Origin: Buttiauxella agrestis
GTDB taxonomy: Bacteria > Pseudomonadota > Gammaproteobacteria > Enterobacterales > Enterobacteriaceae
Direction: 5' to 3'
NCBI RefSeq assembly: GCF_900446255.1
Contig: NZ_UIGI01000001.1
Span: 522,763 to 586,762 of the forward strand
DNA length: 64,000 bases
The notes beneath the pieces are model-generated. The model was not told the origin of the DNA. It ran no database searches and saw only the letters and a list, made by a program, of their open reading frames with translations. This document shows positions 1 to 10,758 of this stretch, piece after piece. The number at the start of each line of letters is the position of its first letter. The stretch's first letter is position 1. The translations under genes were made by a program, and so were the position numbers.

Positions 1-1
1 T

Positions 2-1927
2 CGTACTCGCGCTCGTACTGCGACAACTAAAGCACCACGCCAGAAAAAAGGCGGCAAACACGGCGAGTCTAAAGCTGACCGTGAAGAAGCTCGTGCTGCA
101 GTTCGTGGTGGTAAAGGCAAGCGTAAACCAAGCTCACTGCAGCAGGGCTTCAACAAGCCTGCACAGGCAGTTAACCGTGACGTCGTAATCGGCGAAACCG
201 TTACTGTTGCAGAACTGGCTAACAAAATGGCTGTTAAAGGCTCTCAGGTCATCAAAGCAATGATGAAACTGGGTGCAATGGCAACCATCAACCAGGTCAT
301 CGACCAGGAAACCGCACAGCTGGTTGCCGAAGAGATGGGCCACAAAGTCATCCTGCGTCGTGAAAACGAGCTGGAAGAAGCGCTGATGAGCGACCGTGAC
401 ACTGACGCAGTTGCTGAGTCACGTGCGCCGGTTGTTACCATCATGGGCCACGTTGACCACGGTAAAACTTCACTGCTCGACTACATTCGCTCTACTAAAG
501 TAGCGTCTGGCGAAGCGGGTGGTATTACCCAGCACATCGGTGCATACCACGTAGAAACTGACAACGGTATGGTTACCTTCCTGGATACCCCGGGCCACGC
601 AGCGTTTACTTCTATGCGTGCTCGTGGTGCTCAGGCGACGGATATCGTTGTTCTGGTTGTTGCCGCAGACGATGGCGTAATGCCACAGACTATCGAAGCT
701 ATCCAGCACGCGAAAGCGGCGCAGGTACCGGTAGTCGTTGCGGTAAACAAAATTGATAAGCCAGAAGCCGATCCAGACCGCGTTAAGCAGGAACTGTCTC
801 AGTACGGCATCATGCCAGAAGAGTGGGGCGGCGAAAGCCAGTTCATCCACGTGTCTGCTAAAGCAGGTACTGGTATTGACGAACTGCTGGACGCAATTTT
901 GCTGCAAGCTGAAGTTCTTGAACTGAAAGCAATGCGTGACGGTATGGCGAGCGGTGTGGTTATCGAATCCTTCCTTGATAAAGGTCGTGGTCCGGTTGCA
1001 ACTGTACTGGTTCGTGAAGGTTCCCTGAACAAAGGCGACATCGTTCTTTGTGGTTTCGAATATGGCCGTGTTCGTGCAATGCGTGACGAAATGGGTCGTG
1101 AAGTGACTGAAGCAGGTCCGTCTATTCCTGTTGAAATCCTGGGTCTGTCCGGTGTGCCGGCAGCGGGTGATGAAGTAACAGTTGTTCGTGACGAGAAAAA
1201 AGCTCGTGAAGTTGCTCTGTATCGTCAGGGTAAATTCCGCGAAGTTAAACTGGCTCGCCAGCAGAAATCTAAACTGGAAAACATGTTCGCCAACATGACC
1301 GAAGGCGAAGTGTCTGAAGTGAACGTTGTGCTGAAAGCTGACGTTCAGGGTTCTGTTGAAGCGATCAGCGATTCACTGCTGAAACTGTCTACTGATGAAG
1401 TTAAAGTTAAAATCATCGGTTCAGGCGTAGGTGGTATCACTGAAACTGACGCAACGCTTGCTGCAGCTTCTAACGCTATTCTGGTTGGCTTCAACGTACG
1501 TGCTGATGCTTCTGCTCGCCGCGTAATTGAATCTGAAAGCCTGGATCTGCGTTACTACTCCGTCATCTATCATCTGATTGACGAAGTTAAAGCAGCAATG
1601 AGCGGTATGCTGTCTCCGGAACTCAAACAACAGATCCTCGGCCTGGCCGAAGTTCGCGACGTGTTCAAATCACCTAAATTTGGCGCAATCGCAGGTTGTA
1701 TGGTTACCGAAGGTGTGGTCAAACGTCACAACCCAATCCGTGTACTGCGCGACAACGTTGTTATCTATGAAGGCGAGCTGGAATCTCTGCGCCGCTTCAA
1801 AGATGACGCGAACGAAGTTCGTAACGGTATGGAATGTGGTATCGGCGTGAAGAACTACAACGATGTGCGTGTTGGTGACGTGATCGAAGTATTCGAAATC
1901 ATCGAAATCCAGCGTACTATCGCCTGA
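2..1927 (+). CDS. infB: Translation initiation factor IF-2 (5' end missing)
   Basis: GTPase that brings initiator fMet-tRNA to the 30S subunit and promotes subunit joining in the cytoplasm. The reading frame is open from base 2, so the start lies before the window. The first ~60 codons are the basic, Ala/Arg/Lys-rich linker. The GTPase domain follows, with GHVDHGKT (about base 447), DTPGH (about 583) and NKID (about 749), and then the C-terminal fMet-tRNA-binding domains. It ends with TGA 69 bp before rbfA, the usual nusA-infB-rbfA order. Everything visible looks intact; the N-terminal part cannot be judged. Confidence 0.98.
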   Translation, partial: RTRARTATTKAPRQKKGGKHGESKADREEARAAVRGGKGKRKPSSLQQGFNKPAQAVNRDVVIGETVTVAELANKMAVKGSQVIKAMMKLGAMATINQVIDQETAQLVAEEMGHKVILRRENELEEALMSDRDTDAVAESRAPVVTIMGHVDHGKTSLLDYIRSTKVASGEAGGITQHIGAYHVETDNGMVTFLDTPGHAAFTSMRARGAQATDIVVLVVAADDGVMPQTIEAIQHAKAAQVPVVVAVNKIDKPEADPDRVKQELSQYGIMPEEWGGESQFIHVSAKAGTGIDELLDAILLQAEVLELKAMRDGMASGVVIESFLDKGRGPVATVLVREGSLNKGDIVLCGFEYGRVRAMRDEMGREVTEAGPSIPVEILGLSGVPAAGDEVTVVRDEKKAREVALYRQGKFREVKLARQQKSKLENMFANMTEGEVSEVNVVLKADVQGSVEAISDSLLKLSTDEVKVKIIGSGVGGITETDATLAAASNAILVGFNVRADASARRVIESESLDLRYYSVIYHLIDEVKAAMSGMLSPELKQQILGLAEVRDVFKSPKFGAIAGCMVTEGVVKRHNPIRVLRDNVVIYEGELESLRRFKDDANEVRNGMECGIGVKNYNDVRVGDVIEVFEIIEIQRTIA

Positions 1928-1957
1928 TATCAGCCGAGTACATAGCTAATATCTTTA

Positions 1958-1974
1958 GGGGGCCGAGCGCCCCC
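1958..1974 (+). terminator. infB-rbfA intercistronic hairpin
   Basis: GGGGGC and GCCCCC form a 6-bp GC stem around a 5-nt loop, followed by TGATTTTAT. The downstream U run is poor and rbfA/truB follow closely. Partial termination or mRNA processing is therefore more likely than a full stop. Confidence 0.55.
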
Positions 1975-1995
1975 TGATTTTATGGAGAATTTATT

Positions 1996-2400
1996 ATGGC
2001 GAAAGAATTTGGTCGCCCACAGCGTGTTTCTCAGGAATTGCAGAAAGAAATCGCAATCATCCTGCAGCGCGAAATTAAAGACCCGCGTCTGGGCATGATG
2101 ACCACCGTTTCTGGTGTCGAAGTGTCACGCGATCTGGCTTATGCCAAAGTGTTTGTCACCTTCCTGAACGATAAAGACGAACAGGCTGTAAAAGAAGGCA
2201 TCAAAGTTCTGCAAGATGCTTCTGGTTACATTCGTTCTTTGCTGGGCAAAGCAATGCGCCTGCGCATCGTGCCTGAACTGACTTTCTTCTACGATAACTC
2301 GTTAGTTGAAGGCATGCGCATGTCGAATCTGGTTTCAAACGTCATCAGAAATGATGATGAGCGCCGTGTAAACGATACGGATGACAGCAAGGAGGATTAA
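1996..2400 (+). CDS. rbfA: 30S ribosome-binding factor A
   Basis: Small KH-fold protein that binds immature 30S subunits and helps 16S rRNA 5'-end maturation; in E. coli it is needed for growth in the cold. The 134 codons match the usual length of about 133. The N-terminus [20 protein letters not shown] and the acidic tail ([14 protein letters not shown]) are typical. A GGAG-type ribosome site (TATGGAG) precedes the ATG. The stop codon shares one base with the truB start (TAATGA), so rbfA and truB are probably translationally coupled. Confidence 0.98.
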   Translation: MAKEFGRPQRVSQELQKEIAIILQREIKDPRLGMMTTVSGVEVSRDLAYAKVFVTFLNDKDEQAVKEGIKVLQDASGYIRSLLGKAMRLRIVPELTFFYDNSLVEGMRMSNLVSNVIRNDDERRVNDTDDSKED

Positions 2401-3344
2401 TGAGTCGTCCTCGTCGTCGTGGTCGTGATATACACGGAGTGCTGTTGTTAGATAAACCTCAGGGCTTATCTTCCAACGATGCGTTGCAGAAAGTTAAGCG
2501 TATTTATAACGCTAACCGTGCCGGTCATACCGGAGCGCTTGACCCGCTTGCAACCGGAATGCTGCCGATTTGCCTCGGTGAAGCGACAAAATTCTCGCGC
2601 TATCTGCTGGACTCCGATAAGCGTTACCGTGTTATTGCCCGCCTTGGGCAGCGCACTGATACTTCTGATGCTGATGGCACAGTCGTTCAGGAGCGTCCGG
2701 TAGCCTTTACTGAGCAAGAGCTGGCGCAAGCGTTAGAAAGCTTTCGTGGTGAAACACAGCAAATTCCGTCGATGTACTCCGCACTGAAATATCAAGGCAA
2801 GCCACTTTATGAGTATGCGCGTCAGGGTATCGAAGTGCCGCGTGAAGCGCGGTCTATCACGGTTTACGAACTTCTGTTTATTCGCCATGAAGGCAATGAA
2901 CTTGAGTTGGAAATCCACTGTTCTAAGGGAACGTACATCCGGACCATCACTGATGATTTAGGTGAAAAACTCGGTTGTGGTGCCCATGTGACTTTCCTGC
3001 GTCGCCTTGCAGTAAGCAAGTATCCTGTTGAACGCATGGTAACGCTTGAGCAATTGCATGAATTGGTTGAGCAAGCACAAACGCAAGAAATTGAGCCATC
3101 AGTGCTCTTAGACCCGCTATTGATGCCAATGGACAGCCCTGCGTCGGATTTCCCAATCGTGAATTTATTACCTGCTGTTGCGGGTTACTTCAAGAATGGG
3201 CAGCCGGTGCAAGTTTCGGGTAGCCCAGCAGAAGGGCTAGTCCGCGTCACCGAAGGTGATGAAGGCAAATTTATCGGCATGGCCGAAATAGACGATGATG
3301 GACGCGTTGCGCCTCGTCGTCTGGTCGTTGAGTATCCGCTCTGA
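2400..3344 (+). CDS. truB: tRNA pseudouridine-55 synthase
   Basis: Makes pseudouridine at position 55 of the T-arm in nearly all elongator tRNAs, and also acts as a tRNA folding chaperone. The 314 codons equal the E. coli length. The catalytic aspartate is D48 in [12 protein letters not shown]; the C-terminal PUA-like domain covers roughly residues 250-314. The start overlaps the rbfA stop by one base, with AAGGAGG just upstream as a strong ribosome site. It is the last gene before rpsO in the conserved nusA-infB-rbfA-truB-rpsO-pnp cluster. Confidence 0.98.
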   Translation: MSRPRRRGRDIHGVLLLDKPQGLSSNDALQKVKRIYNANRAGHTGALDPLATGMLPICLGEATKFSRYLLDSDKRYRVIARLGQRTDTSDADGTVVQERPVAFTEQELAQALESFRGETQQIPSMYSALKYQGKPLYEYARQGIEVPREARSITVYELLFIRHEGNELELEIHCSKGTYIRTITDDLGEKLGCGAHVTFLRRLAVSKYPVERMVTLEQLHELVEQAQTQEIEPSVLLDPLLMPMDSPASDFPIVNLLPAVAGYFKNGQPVQVSGSPAEGLVRVTEGDEGKFIGMAEIDDDGRVAPRRLVVEYPL

Positions 3345-3442
3345 CACCTGGAGTTGCCTTGCGATAAGAGGTGGCTACAGGTAAAATGGTGCGGCTTAAC
3401 TTTCATACCTTTGTTTAACATTGTTGTGAAAGTGCACTGGAG

Positions 3443-3767
<325 letters not shown>

Positions 3768-3784
3768 GTCTTGCGAGTTTCAGA

Positions 3785-3812
3785 AAAAGGGGCCTTTTAA
3801 GGCCCCTTTTTT
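3785..3812 (+). terminator. rpsO terminator
   Basis: AAAAGGGGCC-TTTTAA-GGCCCCTTTT is a GC stem ending in a T run. It also has a T run on the opposite strand, so it could stop transcripts from both directions. In E. coli some transcription reads through into pnp. Confidence 0.9.
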
Positions 3813-3880
3813 CAACCATATGGCAGCAATTCTATGGAAACTAATGTATTGTTGCAGGGTGTGATCTTTGTTGCAGAGGT

Positions 3881-3940
3881 TCGCGCGGCTAATGAGAGGC
3901 TTTATCCGCATGGGCGGGTCAGGGTTGTCATTAGTCGCGA
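3881..3940 (+). promoter_or_regulatory. pnp leader RNase III hairpin
   Basis: TCGCG-cgg-CTAATGA (3881-3895) pairs with TCATTAG-t-CGCGA (3928-3940), giving a long imperfect stem 72 bases before pnp. In E. coli RNase III cuts this stem and PNPase then degrades its own processed mRNA (autoregulation). The stem is seen directly; the function is inferred from the E. coli leader, which it closely resembles. Confidence 0.8.
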
Positions 3941-4012
3941 GGATGCGATAAAGGTCGGGTTAAACGGAGCAAGTGCAATCACCTGCTACCAAAGATTATT
4001 AAGGATATTATT

Positions 4013-6142
4013 TTGCTAACTCCGATTGTCCGTAAATTTCAATACGGTCAGCATACGGTCACAATAGAGACCGGTATGATGGCTCGCCAGGCTACCGCAG
4101 CAGTAATGGTAAGCATGGACGACACAGCTGTATTCGTGACCGTAGTCGGTCAGAAAAAAGCGAAAGCAGGTCAAGACTTCTTCCCACTGACTGTTAACTA
4201 CCAGGAGCGTACTTACGCTGCTGGTCGTATCCCAGGCAGCTTCTTCCGTCGTGAAGGCCGTCCAAGCGAAGGCGAAACACTGATTGCGCGTCTTATTGAC
4301 CGCCCAGTGCGTCCGCTGTTCCCGGAAGGCTTCGTGAACGAAGTTCAGGTTATCGCCACTGTTGTTTCTGTGAACCCACAAGTTCACCCGGACATCGTTG
4401 CAATGATCGGTGCTTCTGCTGCTCTGAGCCTGTCTGGTATTCCATTCAATGGTCCAATTGGTTCTGCTCGCGTGGGCTACATCAATGACCAGTACGTGCT
4501 GAACCCAACGGCTGACGAACTGAAAACCAGTAAGCTGGATCTGGTTGTTGCCGGTACCGAAGGTGCTGTGCTGATGGTTGAATCCGAAGCTGAACTGCTG
4601 AGCGAAGACCAGATGCTGGGCGCGGTAGTATTTGGCCACGAACAACAGCAAGTTGTTATCCAGAACATCAACTCTCTGGTTGCTGAAGCTGGCAAACCAC
4701 GTTGGGACTGGCAGCCAGAAGCTGTTAATGAAGCGCTGAATGCGCGCGTTGCTGCACTTGCTGAATCCCGTCTGAGCGATGCTTACCGCATTACTGATAA
4801 ACAAGAGCGCTATGCTCAAGTCGACATCATCAAATCTGACGTTATCGCTGCACTGTCAGCTGAAGACGATTCAATTGATGCTGGCGAAGTCAGCGACATT
4901 CTGCACGCTATCGAGAAAAATGTTGTTCGTAGCCGTATTCTGGCTGGTGAACTGCGTATCGATGGCCGCGAAAAAGACATGATCCGTGGTCTGGATGTGC
5001 GTACTGGCGTTCTGCCACGTACTCACGGTTCTGCACTGTTCACCCGTGGTGAAACTCAGGCGCTGGTTACAGCAACTCTGGGTACTGCTCGTGATGCACA
5101 GAACCTGGATGAGTTGATGGGCGAACGTACCGACAACTTCCTGTTCCACTACAACTTCCCTCCGTACTCTGTAGGCGAAACCGGCATGGTCGGTTCACCG
5201 AAGCGTCGTGAGATTGGTCATGGTCGTCTGGCTAAGCGTGGCGTACTGGCTGTTATGCCAGAAGCTGACCGCTTCCCATATACCGTACGTGTAGTGTCTG
5301 AAATCACTGAATCTAACGGTTCTTCTTCTATGGCTTCCGTATGTGGTGCTTCTCTGGCACTGATGGATGCAGGCGTGCCAATCAAAGCCGCTGTAGCCGG
5401 TATTGCGATGGGTCTGGTCAAAGAAGGCGAAAACTTTGTTGTTCTGTCTGACATTCTGGGTGACGAAGATCACTTGGGCGACATGGACTTTAAAGTTGCT
5501 GGTAGCCGTGAAGGTATCTCTGCACTGCAGATGGATATCAAAATTGAAGGTATCACCCGCGAAATCATGCAGGTGGCTCTGAACCAGGCTAAAGGTGCGC
5601 GTCTGCATATCCTTGGCGTGATGGAACAAGCTATTAATGCACCACGTGGTGACATCTCTGAGTTCGCTCCACGTATTCACACTATCAAAATCAACCCAGA
5701 CAAGATCAAAGACGTGATCGGTAAGGGTGGTTCTGTGATTCGTGCGCTGACCGAAGAAACCGGTACTACCATTGAAATCGAAGATGACGGCACAGTTAAG
5801 ATTGCTGCGACCGACGGCGACAAAGCGAAATTCGCAATTCGTCGTATCGAAGAGATCACTGCGGAAATCGAAGTGGGCCGTATCTACCAGGGTAAAGTTA
5901 CTCGTATCGTAGATTTCGGCGCATTCGTTGCGATTGGCGGTGGCAAAGAAGGTCTGGTGCACATTTCCCAAATCGCTGACAAGCGTGTAGAGAAAGTGAC
6001 TGACTACCTGCAAATGGGTCAAGAAGTTCCAGTTAAAGTACTGGAAGTTGATCGCCAGGGCCGTGTACGTCTGAGCATCAAAGAAGCAACTGAGCAGTCT
6101 CCAGCAGAAAGCGCGGCACCTGCTGCACCAGAAGCTGAGTAA
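4013..6142 (+). CDS. pnp: Polyribonucleotide nucleotidyltransferase (PNPase)
   Basis: Trimeric phosphorolytic 3'-to-5' exoribonuclease, part of the RNA degradosome with RNase E and RhlB. It has 709 codons against 711 in E. coli. The start is the TTG at 4013, giving [13 protein letters not shown]. coli pnp also uses UUG, and AAGGA lies upstream. Domain order: RNase PH-like 1 (about 1-145), helical linker, RNase PH-like 2 (about 310-545), KH (about 550-610, with the IGKGG loop) and S1 (about 620-690). Its leader carries the RNase III hairpin described separately. Confidence 0.98.
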   Translation: MLTPIVRKFQYGQHTVTIETGMMARQATAAVMVSMDDTAVFVTVVGQKKAKAGQDFFPLTVNYQERTYAAGRIPGSFFRREGRPSEGETLIARLIDRPVRPLFPEGFVNEVQVIATVVSVNPQVHPDIVAMIGASAALSLSGIPFNGPIGSARVGYINDQYVLNPTADELKTSKLDLVVAGTEGAVLMVESEAELLSEDQMLGAVVFGHEQQQVVIQNINSLVAEAGKPRWDWQPEAVNEALNARVAALAESRLSDAYRITDKQERYAQVDIIKSDVIAALSAEDDSIDAGEVSDILHAIEKNVVRSRILAGELRIDGREKDMIRGLDVRTGVLPRTHGSALFTRGETQALVTATLGTARDAQNLDELMGERTDNFLFHYNFPPYSVGETGMVGSPKRREIGHGRLAKRGVLAVMPEADRFPYTVRVVSEITESNGSSSMASVCGASLALMDAGVPIKAAVAGIAMGLVKEGENFVVLSDILGDEDHLGDMDFKVAGSREGISALQMDIKIEGITREIMQVALNQAKGARLHILGVMEQAINAPRGDISEFAPRIHTIKINPDKIKDVIGKGGSVIRALTEETGTTIEIEDDGTVKIAATDGDKAKFAIRRIEEITAEIEVGRIYQGKVTRIVDFGAFVAIGGGKEGLVHISQIADKRVEKVTDYLQMGQEVPVKVLEVDRQGRVRLSIKEATEQSPAESAAPAAPEAE

Positions 6143-6154
6143 GCGATACCGATT

Positions 6155-6188
6155 AAGCTCCCCGTGGCAACATGGGGAGCTGTTTATT
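6155..6188 (+). terminator. pnp terminator
   Basis: AGCTCCCC (6156-6163) and GGGGAGCT (6174-6181) form an 8-bp stem followed by GTTTATT. It probably separates pnp from nlpI partially or fully. Confidence 0.75.
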
Positions 6189-6259
6189 ACGGGGCAGGGA
6201 GTCTCGTTTTAGGGCCGGCGGACAGGACGTCATCCAATTGTTGTCTTCGGGAGTGGGAA

Positions 6260-7144
6260 ATGAAGCCTTTTTTGCGCTGGTGTTTCGTTGCGACAGCTCT
6301 CACGCTGGCAGGATGCAGCAACTCTGCCTGGCGTAAAAGCGAAGTCCTGGCGGTGCCTTTGCAGCCGACTTTGCAGCAAGAAGTCATTCTTGCACGCATG
6401 GAACAGATACTTGCCAGTAGGGCTTTAACCGATGATGAACGCGCACAGCTTTTATATGAGCGCGGAGTGTTGTATGATAGCCTCGGCTTGCGGGCTCTGG
6501 CGCGAAATGATTTTTCACAAGCGTTGGCAATCCGCCCCGATATGCCTGAAGTATTCAATTACTTAGGTATATATTTAACGCAGGCAGGCAATTTTGATGC
6601 TGCCTATGAAGCGTTTGATTCTGTACTTGAGCTTGATCCAACTTACAACTACGCGCATTTAAATCGCGGTATCGCCCTCTACTACGGTGGTCGTTATCGT
6701 TTAGCGCAAGATGATCTGCTAGCGTTTTATCAAGACGATCCCAATGATCCTTTCCGTAGTCTGTGGCTCTACATTGCTGAAAGCAATTTAGATGCAAAGC
6801 AGGCTAAGGTGGCGTTACAACAACGCCTCGATAAATCGGATAAAGAGCAATGGGGATGGAACATTGTCGAGTTCTACCTGGGGAACATTAACGAAAAAAC
6901 GTTAATGGAACGCCTCGAGGCGGACGCAACGGATAACACCTCGCTCGCTGAGCATCTCAGTGAAACCAACTTCTATTTAGGTAAGTACTACCTAAGTCTG
7001 GGGGAAAAGGACAGCGCCACGGCACTGTTCAAGTTAGCGGTCGCTAACAACGTACACAACTACGTTGAGCATCGTTATGCATTGTTGGAATTAGCGCTCT
7101 TGGGCCAGGAGCAAGATGACCTGGCAGAATCGGACCAGCAATAG
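6260..7144 (+). CDS. nlpI: Lipoprotein NlpI, outer-membrane TPR adaptor
   Basis: Outer-membrane lipoprotein that scaffolds peptidoglycan hydrolases and presents MepS to the protease Prc. The ATG at 6260 gives 294 codons, the E. coli length; longer in-frame starts upstream are not used because this one opens a proper lipoprotein signal with lipobox LAGC and lipidated Cys19. TPR-like helical repeats fill about residues 60-200 (for example [17 protein letters not shown]). It lies between pnp and the yrbN-deaD pair, as in E. coli. Confidence 0.97.
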   Translation: MKPFLRWCFVATALTLAGCSNSAWRKSEVLAVPLQPTLQQEVILARMEQILASRALTDDERAQLLYERGVLYDSLGLRALARNDFSQALAIRPDMPEVFNYLGIYLTQAGNFDAAYEAFDSVLELDPTYNYAHLNRGIALYYGGRYRLAQDDLLAFYQDDPNDPFRSLWLYIAESNLDAKQAKVALQQRLDKSDKEQWGWNIVEFYLGNINEKTLMERLEADATDNTSLAEHLSETNFYLGKYYLSLGEKDSATALFKLAVANNVHNYVEHRYALLELALLGQEQDDLAESDQQ

Positions 7145-7254
7145 CTGACGAACATCGATCAGCCCATAAACTTTTTAATTAAAGTCATCACCTTAACGGG
7201 TGAGGGCGTTTTTGTTCGTTAATCAACCAAATTTGAGCCGGTTCACACTTTTCA

Positions 7255-7332
7255 ATGAAAATTGCAGGTCAATTTCACGATGAGTTATGTAGACTGGCCG
7301 CCATCTACGAGGCACGTGTACTACATGACTGA
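7255..7332 (+). CDS. yrbN: Small protein YrbN, overlapping the deaD start
   Basis: A 25-codon ORF beginning [16 protein letters not shown] and ending VLHD-TGA. It matches the E. coli small protein YrbN (26 residues, [14 protein letters not shown]) at the same site. Its last 8 bases overlap the deaD ATG at 7325 in another frame, so ribosomes finishing yrbN end on the deaD start; coupling is likely. No function is known to me. It is too short for standard ORF callers. In the deaD frame the same DNA would encode SYVDWPP-like residues, which explains older over-long deaD annotations. Confidence 0.85.
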   Translation: MKIAGQFHDELCRLAAIYEARVLHD

Positions 7333-9322
7333 TATCATCGAGACTACTACTATCGAAACTACTTTTACCGACCTGGGTCTTAACGACTCCATCCTTAAAG
7401 CCCTGAACGATCTGGGTTACGAAAAACCATCTCCAATCCAGGCAGAGTGCATCCCACAACTGCTGGCTGGCCGCGATGTACTGGGTATGGCCCAGACAGG
7501 TAGCGGCAAAACTGCAGCGTTCTCTTTACCGCTGCTGCACAACCTTGATCCAGAGCTGAAAGCACCACAAATCCTGGTGCTGGCACCGACCCGCGAACTG
7601 GCGGTTCAGGTTGCTGAAGCCATGACGGATTTCTCTAAACATATGCACGGCGTAAACGTTGTAGCCCTTTACGGTGGCCAGCGTTATGACGTGCAGCTGC
7701 GCGCCCTGCGTCAGGGACCACAAATTGTTGTTGGTACCCCAGGTCGTCTGCTTGACCACTTAAAACGCGGTACGCTGAATCTGTCCAGCCTGAAAGGTCT
7801 GGTACTGGACGAAGCTGATGAAATGTTGCGTATGGGCTTCATCGAAGACGTTGAAACCATCATGGCTCAGATCCCAGAAGGTCATCAGACCGCTCTGTTC
7901 TCTGCAACTATGCCAGAAGCGATTCGTCGTATTACCCGTCGTTTCATGAAAGATCCGCAGGAAGTACGCATTCAATCTAGCGTTACTACTCGCCCGGACA
8001 TCAGCCAGAGCTACTGGACTGTGCACGGTATGCGTAAGAACGAAGCATTGGTTCGTTTCCTTGAGTCTGAAGATTTTGATGCGGCGATCATTTTCGTACG
8101 TACCAAAAACGCAACTCTGGAAGTGGCAGAAGCGCTGGAACAAAGCGGCTATAACAGTGCTGCACTGAACGGCGATATGAACCAGGCGCTGCGTGAGCAA
8201 ACTCTGGAGCGTCTGAAAGACGGTCGTCTGGACATCCTGATTGCAACCGACGTTGCAGCTCGTGGTCTGGACGTTGAGCGTATCAGCCTGGTTGTTAACT
8301 ACGACATCCCGATGGACTCTGAGTCTTACGTTCACCGTATCGGCCGTACTGGTCGTGCAGGTCGTGCTGGCCGTGCTCTGCTGTTCGTTGAGAACCGTGA
8401 GCGCCGTCTGCTGCGTAACATCGAACGCACCATGAAGCTGACTATTCCTGAAGTTGAACTGCCAAACCGTGATCTGCTGAGTGAGCGTCGTCTGGCTAAG
8501 TTTGCAGCTAAAGTTCAGCAGCAACTGGAAAGCAGCGATCTGGATCTGTACCGTGGTCTGCTGGCGAAAATCCAACCTTCTGCTGAATCAGAAGAAGCGC
8601 TGGATATGGAAACACTGGCTGCAGCACTGCTGAAAATGGCACAGGGCGAACGTCCTCTGATCCTGCCACCAGATGCACCAATGCGTCCACGTCGTGAATT
8701 CCGTGAGCGTGATGAGCGTTTCGAGCGTTCAGACCGTGCTCCACGTGGTGACCGTGGCGATCGTGCTCCGCGTGGTGACCGTCCAGAGCGTTCAGCTTCA
8801 GATCGTCCACAGCGTGATGGCGATGCACCACGTCGTGAACGTCGTGACGTTGGCGATATGGAACTGTACCGTATCGAAGTTGGCCGTGATGATGGTGTTG
8901 AAGTTCGTCACATCGTTGGCGCTATCGCTAACGAAGGCGATATCAGCAGCCGTTACATTGGTAACATCAAGCTGTTTGGTACTCACTCTACTATCGAACT
9001 GCCAAAAGGTATGCCGGGCGAAATCCTGCAGCACTTTACCCGTACTCGTATTCTGAACAAACCAATGAATATGCAGTTGATGGGTGATGCACAACCTCGT
9101 ACTGATCGTGGCGGCGAACGTCGTGGCGGCGGTGCTGGTGCAGGTGCTGGCCGTAGCTTCGGTGGTGGTGAGCGTCGTGAAGGCGGCCGCGGTCCACGTC
9201 GTGACGGTCCAGGCGCTGGCGCACCACGTAGCTTCAGCGGCGAACGTCGTGAAGGCGGTCGTGGCCCACGTCGTGAAGATGGCGGTGCAGCACCAGCTCG
9301 TCGTCGTCCTACCGAAGCTTAA
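7325..9322 (+). CDS. deaD: Cold-shock DEAD-box RNA helicase DeaD/CsdA
   Basis: ATP-dependent RNA helicase used in 50S assembly and mRNA decay at low temperature; a cold-shock degradosome component. The ATG at 7325 ([19 protein letters not shown]) gives 665 codons, longer than the 629 of E. coli. Motifs: Q-motif [18 protein letters not shown] (about 56), [15 protein letters not shown] (about 160), SAT and [11 protein letters not shown]. The C-terminal half carries an RNA-binding domain (about 480-560) flanked by Arg/Gly/Asp-rich repeats ([15 protein letters not shown] and [11 protein letters not shown]) that account for the extra length. The start overlaps yrbN. Confidence 0.97.
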   Translation: MTDIIETTTIETTFTDLGLNDSILKALNDLGYEKPSPIQAECIPQLLAGRDVLGMAQTGSGKTAAFSLPLLHNLDPELKAPQILVLAPTRELAVQVAEAMTDFSKHMHGVNVVALYGGQRYDVQLRALRQGPQIVVGTPGRLLDHLKRGTLNLSSLKGLVLDEADEMLRMGFIEDVETIMAQIPEGHQTALFSATMPEAIRRITRRFMKDPQEVRIQSSVTTRPDISQSYWTVHGMRKNEALVRFLESEDFDAAIIFVRTKNATLEVAEALEQSGYNSAALNGDMNQALREQTLERLKDGRLDILIATDVAARGLDVERISLVVNYDIPMDSESYVHRIGRTGRAGRAGRALLFVENRERRLLRNIERTMKLTIPEVELPNRDLLSERRLAKFAAKVQQQLESSDLDLYRGLLAKIQPSAESEEALDMETLAAALLKMAQGERPLILPPDAPMRPRREFRERDERFERSDRAPRGDRGDRAPRGDRPERSASDRPQRDGDAPRRERRDVGDMELYRIEVGRDDGVEVRHIVGAIANEGDISSRYIGNIKLFGTHSTIELPKGMPGEILQHFTRTRILNKPMNMQLMGDAQPRTDRGGERRGGGAGAGAGRSFGGGERREGGRGPRRDGPGAGAPRSFSGERREGGRGPRREDGGAAPARRRPTEA

Positions 9323-9335
9323 TTGACAGAACTTT

Positions 9336-9398
9336 GTGCCTGCTGTTAATCAGCAGGCAGTGATAAAAATCCTGGTTATTGCAACCGGGATTTTTTTT
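9336..9398 (+). terminator. deaD terminator (two hairpins)
   Basis: TGCCTGCTG-ttaat-CAGCAGGCA (9336-9358) is followed by a second stem AATCCTGGTT-attg-CAACCGGGATT ending in eight Ts (to 9398). The second is a classic intrinsic terminator. Confidence 0.9.
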
Positions 9399-9405
9399 AT
9401 CCAAA

Positions 9406-9428
9406 TTGTACTCATGTACTGGTACAAT
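9406..9428 (+). promoter_or_regulatory. mtr promoter with probable TrpR operator
   Basis: TTGTAC (9406-9411) and GTACAA (9422-9427) form an inverted repeat, with an inner palindrome TGTACTGGTACA (9415-9426) overlapping a -10-like TACAAT (9423-9428). E. coli mtr is repressed by TrpR and modulated by TyrR. The palindrome is seen; assignment to TrpR is by position and resemblance. Confidence 0.5.
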
Positions 9429-9481
9429 GTCGCGCAGCAAACCTGTCGCTTCGACAGTCGTTCATTGTTTCAGGAATTCGT

Positions 9482-10726
9482 ATGGCAACCTTATCTACCA
9501 CTCACGCATCGCCGTCTATTTTCGGCGGAGTCATGATTATTGGCGGCACAATTATTGGTGCCGGGATGTTTTCTCTGCCAGTGGTTATGTCTGGTGCGTG
9601 GTTTTTCTGGTCATTAGCCGCGCTGCTGGTGACGTGGTTTTGTATGCTGCACTCTGGTTTGATGATTCTCGAAGCCAATCTTAATTATCGAGTCGGCTCG
9701 AGTTTCGATACCGTGACTAAAGACTTATTGGGCAAAGGCTGGAATCTGATTAACGGCCTGTCCATTGCGTTTGTGCTGTATATCCTGACCTATGCCTATA
9801 TTTCGGCGAGCGGTTCAGTTATCCATCACACGCTTGGCAAAATGTCTGTTGATTTCCCCGCAAGATTTGCCGGGTTGATCTTTGCCCTCGTGGTGGCGTT
9901 TATTGTCTGGATGAGCACGCGCGCTGTTAGCCGCATGACCACTATCGTGCTCGGTGCAAAAATACTCACTTTCTTTATGACGTTTGGCGGTTTGATGTGG
10001 CACGTCGAACCGGCAACATTGCTGGATAGCAAAGCGATTAATCCGAGCTATTTGCCGTATCTCTTTATGACACTGCCATTTTGTCTCGCCTCATTTGGCT
10101 ATCACGGTAACGTACCCAGCCTGATGAAGTATTATGGCAAAGATCCGCAAACCATTAAGCGCTGCCTGATTTGGGGAACGCTGATGGCGCTGGGGCTGTA
10201 TGTCATTTGGTTGATTGGCAGTATGGGTAATATTCCGCGCAGTGACTTCATCGCCATTGCGGACAAAGGCGGCAACATCGATGTGCTGGTAGGGGCGTTG
10301 AGCGGTGTGTTGAATAGCCGCGCGCTGGACTTGCTGCTGATCGTGTTCTCTAACTTTGCCGTTGCGAGTTCCTTCCTGGGCGTGACGTTAGGATTATTCG
10401 ATTACCTTGCTGATTTATTTAAGTTCGACGACTCACCGGTGGGGCGCCTGAAAACCGCGTTGGTGACTTTTATTCCGCCAATGTTAGGCGGTGTTATCTG
10501 GCCTGATGGTTTTATCTACGCAATTGGTTTTGCCGGGCTGGCGGCGACTATCTGGGCGGCAATTGTTCCCGCGCTGTTGGCAAAAGCCTCACGTAAAAAG
10601 TTTGGCAGCCCAATTTATCGGGTGTGGGGCGGCAATAAAATGATTGTGCTGATTCTGATCTTTGGCGTGACCAACGCAGCAATTCATATCCTTTCAAGCT
10701 TCGATCTATTACCGGTTTATCATTAA
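9482..10726 (+). CDS. mtr: Tryptophan-specific permease
   Basis: High-affinity tryptophan:proton symporter of the aromatic amino acid permease family (HAAAP), in the inner membrane. The 414 codons equal E. coli Mtr. The N-terminal stretch [20 protein letters not shown] is the family signature, and about eleven hydrophobic segments follow. It stands alone between the deaD terminator and its own terminator, with an operator-like palindrome 55-75 bp upstream. Expression is expected to fall when tryptophan is plentiful. Confidence 0.97.
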   Translation: MATLSTTHASPSIFGGVMIIGGTIIGAGMFSLPVVMSGAWFFWSLAALLVTWFCMLHSGLMILEANLNYRVGSSFDTVTKDLLGKGWNLINGLSIAFVLYILTYAYISASGSVIHHTLGKMSVDFPARFAGLIFALVVAFIVWMSTRAVSRMTTIVLGAKILTFFMTFGGLMWHVEPATLLDSKAINPSYLPYLFMTLPFCLASFGYHGNVPSLMKYYGKDPQTIKRCLIWGTLMALGLYVIWLIGSMGNIPRSDFIAIADKGGNIDVLVGALSGVLNSRALDLLLIVFSNFAVASSFLGVTLGLFDYLADLFKFDDSPVGRLKTALVTFIPPMLGGVIWPDGFIYAIGFAGLAATIWAAIVPALLAKASRKKFGSPIYRVWGGNKMIVLILIFGVTNAAIHILSSFDLLPVYH

Positions 10727-10730
10727 ATTT

Positions 10731-10754
10731 GTCGCCCCTCCGTTGAGGGGCGAC
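10731..10754. terminator. Shared mtr / yhbW terminator
   Basis: GTCGCCCCTC-cgtt-GAGGGGCGAC is a perfect 10-bp stem between the convergent ends of mtr and yhbW. U runs are short on both sides, so it may act mostly as a stabilising 3' hairpin. Confidence 0.75.
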
Positions 10755-10758
10755 ATCA

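Larger units (their letters stand above)
3785..3960 (-). ncRNA. sraG: Possible SraG-like antisense RNA
   Basis: In E. coli the sRNA SraG is made from the strand opposite the rpsO-pnp gap. This gap is well conserved here and the rpsO terminator would work as its terminator on the minus strand. I did not identify a promoter for it. The call rests on position and conservation only, and the 5' boundary is a guess. Confidence 0.3.

Noticed and set aside
3834-4019. 61-codon ORF before pnp
   Set aside because: It coincides with the conserved pnp leader and RNase III stem; no ribosome site; conservation is explained by RNA structure.
4016-6022. Long antisense ORFs under pnp (267 and 275 codons) and the similar one under deaD
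   Set aside because: Strong codon bias of highly expressed genes removes stops on the other strand; no protein-like motifs.
7262-7324. Longer in-frame start of deaD (adds SYVDWPP-type residues)
   Set aside because: The DNA is better explained by the yrbN frame, and the ATG at 7325 matches the accepted DeaD start.
9336-9684. Two ORFs before and overlapping the start of mtr
   Set aside because: They span the deaD terminator and mtr operator or run out of frame through mtr.
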